The notes under the pieces: generated by a model
What the model was told of the DNA's origin: nothing
Seen by the model: the letters and a program-made list of their open reading frames with translations, nothing else
The model's database searches: none
Part shown: positions 25,790 through 33,025 of the stretch, piece after piece
Position numbering within the stretch: position 1 is the stretch's first letter
Layout of the letters: each line of letters starts with the position of its first letter
Translations under genes and position numbers: made by a program
From: JAKLIX01 sp964605655
GTDB taxonomy: Bacteria > Bacteroidota > Bacteroidia > Bacteroidales > CAIXZF01
Assembly (NCBI GenBank): GCA_964605655.1
Contig: CAZSDK010000006.1
Location: 62,001 to 126,000 of the forward strand
Direction: 5' to 3'
DNA length: 64,000 nt

Positions 25790-26779
25790 GAATCAGATGA
25801 AGAAACAAGGTTTATTCCCCGGTGCTTGTCCCGGGGTTGGTACCTTACATTAATCAACATCTTTCTGGTAATCACCCTGCAGGGGTGCTCCCAGGAACAA
25901 CAACAAAAGCAAGGTATGAAACTGAAAGAACTATCCCCTGAGGAAGCCTATGTGATCCTTCATAAAGGAACAGAAAGACCCTATACGGGAAAATATGAAG
26001 ACTTCTGGGAACCAGGAACTTATATATGCAAACAATGCAGCGCGCCCTTGTACCGTTCCGAACGCAAATTTGATGCCGGTTGTGGCTGGCCGAGCTTTGA
26101 TGAGGAGATCCCGGGAGCGGTGAAGAGGATTAACGATCCTGACGGCGAGAGGACAGAGATCGTTTGTGCCACCTGTGGCGGGCATCTGGGCCATGTCTTC
26201 ACGGGAGAAGGGTTCACGAAGAATAACACCCGACACTGTGTCAACTCCATCTCCATGGAGTTCGTGCCGGCCGGACAGCCTTTACCGGGAGAGACGGCCA
26301 CCGACACTGCTGTCTTTGCAGGAGGTTGTTTCTGGGGAGTGGAATATTACCTTCAGAAGGAAAAGGGAGTGATCTCGGTGGTATCGGGTTACATGGGTGG
26401 TCATAAGGATCATCCTACCTACGAAGAGGTATGCTCCGGGAAGACCGGGCATTATGAGGCGGTGGAGGTGGTGTTCGATCCTTCCCTGACCAGCTTTGAG
26501 ACTTTAGCCAGGTTGTTCTTTGAGATCCATGATCCAACGCAATGGAACCACCAGGGCCCGGACTTTGGGGAACAGTACCGTTCGGCCGTGTTCTACCGTT
26601 CGGCAGAGCAAAAAGAAATCACCTTAAAACTTATCGATATCTTAAAATCAAAGGGTTACCAGGTAGTCACGGAAGTAAAGCCGGCAGCAGTTTTCTGGAA
26701 GGCAGAGAACTACCACCAGGATTATTACGACCATAAGGGGACCCTGCCTTATTGCCATGGGTATACCAAAAGGTTTTGA
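25772..26779 (+). CDS. Lipoprotein methionine sulfoxide reductase B-A fusion
   Basis: Bifunctional repair enzyme reducing both epimers of methionine sulfoxide in exported proteins. A lipoprotein signal (INIFLVITLQGCSQ, lipobox LQGC) precedes MsrB with zinc-type CKQC and CATC pairs and the catalytic Cys in NTRHCVNS. MsrA follows, with its catalytic GGCFWG. The order B-A is the Bacteroidota-type fusion. The start is uncertain. ATG at 25772/25775 lies within or beside the terminal repeat of the upstream element and gives an acidic n-region. An in-frame TTG at 25826 gives a normal short signal peptide (MSRGWYLTLINIF...). The frame upstream of 25772 is repeat sequence and not gene. Confidence 0.9.
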   Translation: MMRQPRESDEETRFIPRCLSRGWYLTLINIFLVITLQGCSQEQQQKQGMKLKELSPEEAYVILHKGTERPYTGKYEDFWEPGTYICKQCSAPLYRSERKFDAGCGWPSFDEEIPGAVKRINDPDGERTEIVCATCGGHLGHVFTGEGFTKNNTRHCVNSISMEFVPAGQPLPGETATDTAVFAGGCFWGVEYYLQKEKGVISVVSGYMGGHKDHPTYEEVCSGKTGHYEAVEVVFDPSLTSFETLARLFFEIHDPTQWNHQGPDFGEQYRSAVFYRSAEQKEITLKLIDILKSKGYQVVTEVKPAAVFWKAENYHQDYYDHKGTLPYCHGYTKRF

Positions 26780-26786
26780 GGGAATG

Positions 26787-26823
26787 GATAGTTGATAATT
26801 GATAGTTGATAATTGATAATTGA
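26787..26823. repeat. 7-bp tandem repeat (GATAATT/GATAGTT)
   Basis: Five consecutive 7-bp units of GATAGTT or GATAATT directly follow the msrBA stop. Two more units lie at 26979-26991. Similar AT-rich repeats are scattered in other Bacteroidota genomes, to my knowledge. They lie in the 262-nt gap between msrBA and the DUF4328 gene, which otherwise contains only the dispersed element at 26937. Confidence 0.8.
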
Positions 26824-26936
26824 AGTTTCTCATGTCTCCGCTCAGTTTAACGAAAAAGTAAAATGTTACTAAGGCAAGATATTGAAAAACAATATTTTAA
26901 TCTACTATGTAATCAACAGTATCGTTGTAAAGAGGC

Positions 26937-26960
26937 GTCATCCTGAGCGGAGTCGAAGGA
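26937..26960 (+). repeat. Dispersed intergenic repeat, copy D
   Basis: Another copy of the element with core TGAGCGGAGTCGAAGGA, matching copy A (18219-18243) over its whole length apart from its ends. It lies upstream of the DUF4328 gene. Confidence 0.7.
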
Positions 26961-27041
26961 GGACCGTTCTATTGTATTGATAATTGATAATGTTGGGTTA
27001 GTATTTTATTCTATATTTACTATCATCAATTTTCAATTTTT

Positions 27042-27806
27042 ATGACGGAGCTTCTGCCCAACCAACAAAGGGCAAAAACTGCCATCCTGCTGGTATGGCT
27101 GGTTTTTGCCATGGAGATCATCTCTTTGATCTCGGCCTATTTTCAGTATACCTTGTTGCAGACCGTGGCACAGGGAGGCGAGGTCTCGATGGAGGCAGCC
27201 AATGCCAACGACAGCAGGGAACAGATCATCGCCATCATCTACCTTATCGTCTACCTGGTTTCTGCCGTCACCTTCATCCAGTGGTTCCGAAGGGCCTATT
27301 ACAACATCCATCAGCTGGTCCCTTATTGTTTAAACACGGAGGGTTGGGCCGCCGGCAGCTGGTTTGTGCCTATTTTGAACCTGTTCAAACCTTACCAGAT
27401 CATGAAGGAGATCTTCAGCGAGACCAACCGCTTGCTCAGCGGCAGGGAGGAAACGGAGTCCAGGGAGCTTTCCATCTCACTGATAGGCTGGTGGTGGGCC
27501 TTTTGGCTTATCAACGGGTTCCTAGGTCAGTTGTACTTCCGGCTCACCCTCAAAGCAGAGACACTGGACGATTTTCTGACAAGTACAACTATAGGTATGA
27601 TCGGAAACCTGGCATCCATTCCCCTGGTGATCATTACCGTGGTAATCATCAGAAAATATGCTGCGGTGGAACCTCTCTTGCATGAGTTGGAGATACCTGC
27701 TGAAGAAGGAGAGGAAGAACCTGTCTGGGCAAAAGATGATGAAGGACTGCAACTTCCTGGATCCCAGAACGATAACGAAGAGGAACAGCCTGAATCGAAA
27801 GAGTGA
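27042..27806 (+). CDS. DUF4328 membrane protein
   Basis: Polytopic membrane protein of unknown function, 254 residues with about six hydrophobic helices. WFRRAYYNIHQL and GWAAGSWFVPILNLFKPYQIMKEIF are the features by which I place it in the DUF4328 family. The C-terminal 40 residues are strongly acidic and probably cytoplasmic. It stands alone, between repeat-rich DNA upstream and a convergent rluA-type gene downstream. Confidence 0.75.
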   Translation: MTELLPNQQRAKTAILLVWLVFAMEIISLISAYFQYTLLQTVAQGGEVSMEAANANDSREQIIAIIYLIVYLVSAVTFIQWFRRAYYNIHQLVPYCLNTEGWAAGSWFVPILNLFKPYQIMKEIFSETNRLLSGREETESRELSISLIGWWWAFWLINGFLGQLYFRLTLKAETLDDFLTSTTIGMIGNLASIPLVIITVVIIRKYAAVEPLLHELEIPAEEGEEEPVWAKDDEGLQLPGSQNDNEEEQPESKE

Positions 27807-27841
27807 TCCCCTGTGGTGATCTGTCGGTCACCGCCTCCTCA

Positions 27842-27901
27842 TCAGTAGTTGGTGGCCATCACCTCGAAGTAAGCCTGGGGGTGCTCACAGGATGCTTTCC
27901 A
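27842..27901 (-). pseudogene. Remnant of a rubrerythrin C-terminus
   Basis: On the minus strand 27901 to 27842 reads WKASCEHPQAYFEVMATNY followed by a stop. This closely resembles the end of rubrerythrins (C.HPQAYFEV..ENY). The rest of the protein, including the CxxC knuckles, is missing, and no open frame extends upstream. It sits in the 134-nt gap after the rluA-type gene and is best read as a decayed fragment. Confidence 0.45.
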
Positions 27902-27940
27902 TATCTGTATTGAAAATGTTATGATGTCTGGTAAAGAATG

Positions 27941-28990
27941 TCACGAAATATCCTGGGTCCGGTAGGTTCTCCATTTTTCGATGACCAGGGCGAGGTTCTC
28001 CGGAAGTTCGGTTTCAAAAAACATGGGAAGGCCGGTGATGGGATGGATAAATCCGAGGGATTTGGCATGAAGGGCCTGGCGACCCAGGATCTCAAAACAG
28101 TTCTCGACGAACTGCCGGTACTTGGTGAACACCGTCCCTTTCAGTATCCTTTCCCCCCCGTAGGTAATATCATTAAACAAAGGATGGCCTGCATATTTCA
28201 TGTGAGCCCGGATCTGGTGGGTCCTTCCGGTCTCAAGCCGGCATTCGACCAGGGTCACATAAGCAAAACGTTCCAGCACCCTGTAATGGGTCACCGCATG
28301 TTTTCCGTGATCGCCTTCGGGGAAGACATCCATCATCAGCCGGTCGCGCAGGCTCCTTCCAATATGCCCGGTGATAGTGCCTTCATCCTCCTTGAAATCT
28401 CCCCATACCAGGGCCCAGTATCTACGGCTGATGCTATGGTCGAAAAACTGCTTGGCAAGCTTATATTGAGCCATTTCGGTCTTGGCCACCAGCATCACTC
28501 CTGAGGTATCCTTATCGATACGATGCACCAGGAATGGATGTCTCCAGGCTTCCTTGCCCAGGTGGAGCACCTCCCTGCTGAAATGCCAGGTGAGGGCATT
28601 GACAAGGGTTCCGTTAAAATTACCATGACCGGGGTGCACCACCAGTCCTGCCTGCTTGTTCAGCACCAGGATATCCTCATCTTCAAACAAGATCTCCAGC
28701 GGGATTTCCTCGGGGATGAGCTCTACATCTTTGGGAGGAAACGCCAGGACGATGGTGATGAGATCCAGGGGCTTAATGCGGTAGTTTGATTTTACTGCTT
28801 TCCCGTTGACCAGGATATTACCGGCTTCTGCGGCCTGCTGGATGCGGTTCCGGGATACGTGCTCCAGGCGTGCGGTGAGAAATTTGTCGATACGAAGGAG
28901 CGACTGCCCCTTATCTACCAGTATGCGAAAATGCTCGTAAAGTTCTTTCCCTTCCGACTCCTCGTTAATTTCTTCATCCCATTCGCTCAT
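27941..28990 (-). CDS. RluA-family pseudouridine synthase (RluD-like)
   Basis: Ribosomal-RNA pseudouridine synthase, 349 residues. An acidic N-terminal stretch is followed by an S4 domain (LRIDKFLTARLEHVSRNRIQ), then the catalytic domain with LVVHPGHGNFNGTLVNAL and HRIDKDTSGVMLVAKT containing the catalytic Asp. RTHQIRAHMKYAGHPLFND is also diagnostic. It is the last gene of a minus-strand unit with the T9SS and PASTA genes, divergent from ddl. That grouping recurs in Bacteroidota as I recall. RluD (23S helix 69) is the likeliest specificity but unproven. Confidence 0.9.
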   Translation of the reverse strand: MSEWDEEINEESEGKELYEHFRILVDKGQSLLRIDKFLTARLEHVSRNRIQQAAEAGNILVNGKAVKSNYRIKPLDLITIVLAFPPKDVELIPEEIPLEILFEDEDILVLNKQAGLVVHPGHGNFNGTLVNALTWHFSREVLHLGKEAWRHPFLVHRIDKDTSGVMLVAKTEMAQYKLAKQFFDHSISRRYWALVWGDFKEDEGTITGHIGRSLRDRLMMDVFPEGDHGKHAVTHYRVLERFAYVTLVECRLETGRTHQIRAHMKYAGHPLFNDITYGGERILKGTVFTKYRQFVENCFEILGRQALHAKSLGFIHPITGLPMFFETELPENLALVIEKWRTYRTQDIS

Positions 28991-29034
28991 GCGGTTCTCT
29001 TTAACCTTTGAAAAAGCAGGCCTTGGCTGGTTGG

Positions 29035-31011
29035 CTATTGTGTCAATACCAGTTTTCCCTGGTAGTTGAGGTAACCGTCGAGGGTGCTGAGTTCAACCAG
29101 GTAGAGCCCACGGGTCCAGTCGTGGAGATCATAGGTATCGAGGTAAGGATAGGTGGCTACCTTTCTTCCGAGCTGGTCATAGATCCTGAGAACGTATTGA
29201 GATTTGTCGATCTCTTGTGAAGCATCTGACTTCGGAAGCACAAGGGTGAAGTTACCGGTGCTCGGATTGGGATAGATGCTGAGCAGGTTCCCCTGGTTTT
29301 GTCCGGGTATGATCTTGGGTGGTTCCAGGGCAGGGCCCAGCATCGGCCTGATCATCAGGGCACCTTTGTAAGCGGTCTTCTGCCAGGATCCGCTGATATT
29401 GAAATAAATGTTCTCACGGGCATTGCTGGTACTGTCGAAGCCCACATTCAGGTTATCGTCGGTCTGCTGCTGCCAGCCTACATAGAAAGTCTTGTGGTTG
29501 TTATCCAGCACCAGAGGATCGTCGGTGTCGAGGATATAGCTGTGGAAGGTATTCAGGCTGTCCTCATAAATCGGTTTCAGGAAATGGTCACTCCGGTAAA
29601 GTACGGTCCCCGGGTAACCGCCATTATCGGCCCAGACCACCAGCCTGAAGTTCCTCTGGCTTGAATTTTCCAGGGTCCGGTTAAAGAAAATCTGCACTCC
29701 CCTGAGCGTATCGGCCGTCTTCAGTGTAAAACGGTAAGCCAGCAAAGCACCGTCAGGGGAAAGCCCGTAACCAGCTTCCGGGGTGCCATCATCATAGGCC
29801 AGGTAATTATAAAACTTCTGCTGATACCGCAGGGTATCGTTCTGCCTGATAAATTCCTGTGAGATACCCACTCTTTCCACGATATGGGTGATCAAAAAGG
29901 TGGTGCTGTCACCGGCCTGCCCGGGAAAGACAAAACCCTGGGTAGGTGGGTGATAATGCGAAGGATGATCCTGATATCCGGTAAGATAGAAAGGGTACAG
30001 GTTATAATTTCCCCCGTCGTAGGTATGAATTTCCGTTCCGGTCTCATCTACGATATAGGATCGGTAACGGCAGATCAGGGTATCTTTTCCGAGATTGCTG
30101 ATCAGAAGTTCCAGGGAATCGCGGGTAAAGGCTGCGGGATCGGCCAGGTACTGCCGCATGGTCATGGCTTTATAGGGAGCCAGCATGCAGGGCGCCTGGT
30201 TCACAAAGGTCATGTCGTTATGAAGGGTATCACCAAAGGTCCTTCCTGTGTTCATATAGACATAATCCAGGTGCCAGAAGTCAGCATTGCTGCGCCAACT
30301 GGGAATATTGGAAGAGGCGAGGCTGGCATAGTTAAAAAACCTGAACTGGAAATTATTCCGGAAAAAGACGGCATCGGTGCAGGGGACCATCACCTGTCCG
30401 AACCACTGATGATGGATCGTACGGAAGGTATCCAGTTCCATTCCCGGGCTCGCCCATACTGTCCTCCATTTGTCCAGGAAGGTGGTATCATAAGGAATAA
30501 CGGTGGTATCGACCAGGGTGTCGTAGTGATAGTCTTCCAGGAATTGCAGCAGCAGGGAGTCAGACGGGTCGGGCTTGTTTCCCAGTCCGCCGGGCTGGTA
30601 ATAAAAGCTCAGATATACGGAATCGTCCGGAGCCAGGGCTGAAAGGTCAATAAAATGGGAGGTAAGATAGTCGGAGATAAAAGAAAAGGAGGAGGCATTG
30701 GTGTGCAGGGCCCCGGTATCGTCGAGGGCATCAAAGGTGGCGACACCTTGTGAGGGCGGGTATTTGGCCATGTCGTTATTGATGAAGACATCGCGGTCAG
30801 ACCAGCGGGCATCATCGGGATAATATCCTGGTTCACTGAAATCGTCGATAAAAGGAAGGGTGAGGGTGACCCTGGAATTTTCCGCTCCTTTCATCAGGGT
30901 TTTTGACCTGGCGGAAAGCACAGGGTTGGATACGAGCGGCACCAGTATTTCCTGTGCCGTGGCCCATCCGCTTATCCAAGTCAGAAGTAGGAGTAATATG
31001 CTTTTCTTCAT
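29035..31011 (-). CDS. Secreted protein with T9SS type-A sorting domain
   Basis: Exported protein of 658 residues and unknown function. The signal peptide is MKKSILLLLLTWISGWATAQ. The body is beta-rich with no family I recognise; an early segment (DDFSEPGYYPDDARWSDRDV) and later NTGRTFGDTLHNDMTF resemble lectin-like surface proteins. The C-terminus, LLSIYPNPSTGNFTLVLP to GKLVLTQ, is a T9SS sorting domain. It starts 7 nt after the PASTA gene and ends 44 nt before the RluA-type gene, so it belongs to that unit. Confidence 0.85.
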   Translation of the reverse strand: MKKSILLLLLTWISGWATAQEILVPLVSNPVLSARSKTLMKGAENSRVTLTLPFIDDFSEPGYYPDDARWSDRDVFINNDMAKYPPSQGVATFDALDDTGALHTNASSFSFISDYLTSHFIDLSALAPDDSVYLSFYYQPGGLGNKPDPSDSLLLQFLEDYHYDTLVDTTVIPYDTTFLDKWRTVWASPGMELDTFRTIHHQWFGQVMVPCTDAVFFRNNFQFRFFNYASLASSNIPSWRSNADFWHLDYVYMNTGRTFGDTLHNDMTFVNQAPCMLAPYKAMTMRQYLADPAAFTRDSLELLISNLGKDTLICRYRSYIVDETGTEIHTYDGGNYNLYPFYLTGYQDHPSHYHPPTQGFVFPGQAGDSTTFLITHIVERVGISQEFIRQNDTLRYQQKFYNYLAYDDGTPEAGYGLSPDGALLAYRFTLKTADTLRGVQIFFNRTLENSSQRNFRLVVWADNGGYPGTVLYRSDHFLKPIYEDSLNTFHSYILDTDDPLVLDNNHKTFYVGWQQQTDDNLNVGFDSTSNARENIYFNISGSWQKTAYKGALMIRPMLGPALEPPKIIPGQNQGNLLSIYPNPSTGNFTLVLPKSDASQEIDKSQYVLRIYDQLGRKVATYPYLDTYDLHDWTRGLYLVELSTLDGYLNYQGKLVLTQ

Positions 31012-31018
31012 GTTCTTT

Positions 31019-31864
31019 TCATTCTCGATGCTTCACACTGTCGGGGTTCTGCTCTCCGTTTTCCCTGATATAATCTTGCACATATTGATCAAAGTTCACC
31101 TTTTTGGTCGAACGGAACCAGAGATCCACCACCTGGCCGGCATGAAACTCTTCATTGCTGCTGGCTGCAGGACTTTGCCTGTACACTTTCGAGTGAAGGG
31201 TATCCGTACCGTCCATATAGATTTCCTTACCGGGAATCATTAACGCTTGCCGTATGGCCTGTATTGCCTCATCACGGGTCTTTCCCACAACAAAGGGTAC
31301 ATCAACGGCACCTCCTTCCAGGCCTTCCCCGCACACCAAATCGATGTGTGATCCCTTGTCGATACTGGTACCGGGTTTGATATCACTCCCTTTGTACCGT
31401 TGGTGGATCACGGCATTCTGAGCGATGTCGGGAACATATTCCACTTTACCGAGCAGGAGGTCGAAGGTCTCAAGGACTGCTGAGGCCTGCCTGAGGGTCA
31501 TATCAGTAAGATTGGGCATCTCGACCTGGTCGGGAAGCATGGCGACCAGGGTCAGGTAAATGGTTCGGTTCCTTTTCACCACCGAGCCTGCAGGAGGGTC
31601 CTGGAAAGCAATACTGCCTTTCTTCTTCTGAATATCGTACACCGAATCAATGACTGTAATGTCAAAGTTTTCTGCATCCTCCATGTTTTTAAGTTCTTCC
31701 GGCATTTTACCCGTCAGGTCGGGCACCGTGACCACTGCCCCGTGGTGAGTGTACCAGCGTAGCAGGTAGCCGGCTATCACGATCAGGACCAGCGACAAGG
31801 CACAGGCCAGTAAAAAATGCCTGAACAGGAGAGAACGGTACCAGGGGAGTTTTTGTGTTGCCAA
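31019..31864 (-). CDS. PASTA-domain membrane protein
   Basis: Single-pass protein with a short cytoplasmic N-terminus, one transmembrane helix (LLACALSLVLIVIAGYLL) and three extracytoplasmic PASTA domains (VPDLTGKMPEELKN, MPNLTDMTLRQASAVLE, VPFVVGKTRDEAIQAIR). PASTA domains sense peptidoglycan or muropeptides in kinases and PBPs, but no kinase or transpeptidase domain is attached here. No ATG is available. TTG at 31864 was chosen because the divergent -7 box (31892-31899) rules out the TTG at 31894. Its position opposite ddl fits a wall-related role (inference). Confidence 0.85.
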   Translation of the reverse strand: MATQKLPWYRSLLFRHFLLACALSLVLIVIAGYLLRWYTHHGAVVTVPDLTGKMPEELKNMEDAENFDITVIDSVYDIQKKKGSIAFQDPPAGSVVKRNRTIYLTLVAMLPDQVEMPNLTDMTLRQASAVLETFDLLLGKVEYVPDIAQNAVIHQRYKGSDIKPGTSIDKGSHIDLVCGEGLEGGAVDVPFVVGKTRDEAIQAIRQALMIPGKEIYMDGTDTLHSKVYRQSPAASSNEEFHAGQVVDLWFRSTKKVNFDQYVQDYIRENGEQNPDSVKHRE

Positions 31865-31891
31865 AATTCTTAAAATGAGGCTGCAAGGGCG

Positions 31892-31918
31892 CAAAGATAG
31901 GAATTATAATTACATTTG
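31892..31918. promoter_or_regulatory. Divergent -7 boxes for the PASTA operon and ddl
   Basis: TATCTTTG on the minus strand (31899 to 31892) and TACATTTG on the plus strand (31911-31918) both match TAnnTTTG exactly, 11 nt apart and back to back. They would give leaders of about 20-25 nt for the PASTA gene (start 31864) and about 15 nt for ddl (start 31938). Confidence 0.55.
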
Positions 31919-31937
31919 CCCCCAAATTTCGGTGCCC

Positions 31938-32918
31938 ATGATCACGAATGTTGCCGTCGTTGCCGGTGGAAATTCAGGGGAATATGAGATCTCCATGAAG
32001 TCGGGCAGCATGGTCTATCAAAGCCTCGACCGGTCGGAATTCATGCCGTTTTTCATCAGGATATTCCACGACCAATGGGATTGGATAAGGGATGACGGCA
32101 GAGCAGTGCCCGTTAACCAGAAGGATTTTACGATAGACTGTGATGGGGAGACCCTCCGCTTTGACGTGGTCTTCATCGCCATCCACGGCGACCCCGGAGA
32201 AAACGGAGTTCTGCAGGCTTACCTTGATTCCCTTGACCTTCCGTATACTTCCTGTAACCGGGAAGTTTCTGAGCTGACCTTCGACAAACATGCCTGCAAA
32301 AAAGTGGTAGGCCAATTCAACCTGGTTCGCATGGCCCCTTCCATACTGCTGGGTTGTCAGGAACCCTGTGAAACCGATGAAGTGATACGTGAGCTGGGTC
32401 TGCCGCTCTTCGTGAAACCGAATAACAACGGGTCCAGCGTAGGTGTGTCGAAAGTAAAGACCGCGCAGGAGCTTCGACCTGCCATCCTGAAAGCTTGCCT
32501 TGAAGACCACGAGGTAGTGGTGGAAGCTTTCATGCCCGGAAGAGAGATCACCTGCGGGGTCCTTCGTGACCAGGATAAAATCATCACCTTTCCCATCACG
32601 GAGATCATCCCCAAAAATGAGTTCTTCGATTACGATGCCAAATATACCCCCGGGAAATCGGATGAGATCGTTCCGGCCGACATCCCTGCTGCCGTCGCCT
32701 CTGAATGTCAGTATATCTCCGCAGCCTTGTATGAAAAGCTGGATTGCAGCGGCGTGGTGAGGTTCGACTATATCCTCGACGGGGAAACCATCTCTTTCCT
32801 TGAGGTGAATACTATACCCGGGTTCACCGAAGCTTCCATCGTTCCTAAGATGGCACGTGCTCACGGCTGGACCCTTTCCCGGCTCTTTGGCACTATGGTC
32901 CGGAATGTATTCCGGTAA
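31938..32918 (+). CDS. ddl: D-alanine--D-alanine ligase
   Basis: ATP-grasp ligase joining two D-Ala for peptidoglycan precursors, 326 residues. Family signatures are visible: VVAGGNSGEYEISMKSG at the N-terminus (Glu replaced in the usual EHEIS as EYEIS), AIHGDPGENGVLQAYLD, FVKPNNNGSSVGVSKV for ATP binding, and RFDYI ... FLEVNTIPGFTEASIVPKMA for Mg2+ and D-Ala binding. I start it at ATG 31938, as the frame upstream contains the promoter and starts at 31875 only by chance. Confidence 0.95.
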   Translation: MITNVAVVAGGNSGEYEISMKSGSMVYQSLDRSEFMPFFIRIFHDQWDWIRDDGRAVPVNQKDFTIDCDGETLRFDVVFIAIHGDPGENGVLQAYLDSLDLPYTSCNREVSELTFDKHACKKVVGQFNLVRMAPSILLGCQEPCETDEVIRELGLPLFVKPNNNGSSVGVSKVKTAQELRPAILKACLEDHEVVVEAFMPGREITCGVLRDQDKIITFPITEIIPKNEFFDYDAKYTPGKSDEIVPADIPAAVASECQYISAALYEKLDCSGVVRFDYILDGETISFLEVNTIPGFTEASIVPKMARAHGWTLSRLFGTMVRNVFR

Positions 32919-32962
32919 CCATCAGATCATCATTTCCCGGAAAATTATTCAGCATTCCAACA

Positions 32963-32993
32963 TTGACAGGTGGTGGAAAAATGAGTATATTGC
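32963..32993 (+). promoter_or_regulatory. Weak candidate promoter of the giant protease gene
   Basis: TTG (32963-32965), a 20-nt spacer and TATATTGC (32986-32993) share the spacing of the clear promoters at 21304 and 59550 but deviate from TAnnTTTG in the last bases. It would give a leader of about 28 nt before ATG 33026. Confidence 0.25.
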
Positions 32994-33025
32994 TCATCAA
33001 AATACTTTCATTTAAATCATCCGCT

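Noticed and set aside
27807..27841. Terminator hairpin after the DUF4328 gene
   Set aside because: GGTGA...TCACC can pair but the stem is only 5 bp and no T-run follows.
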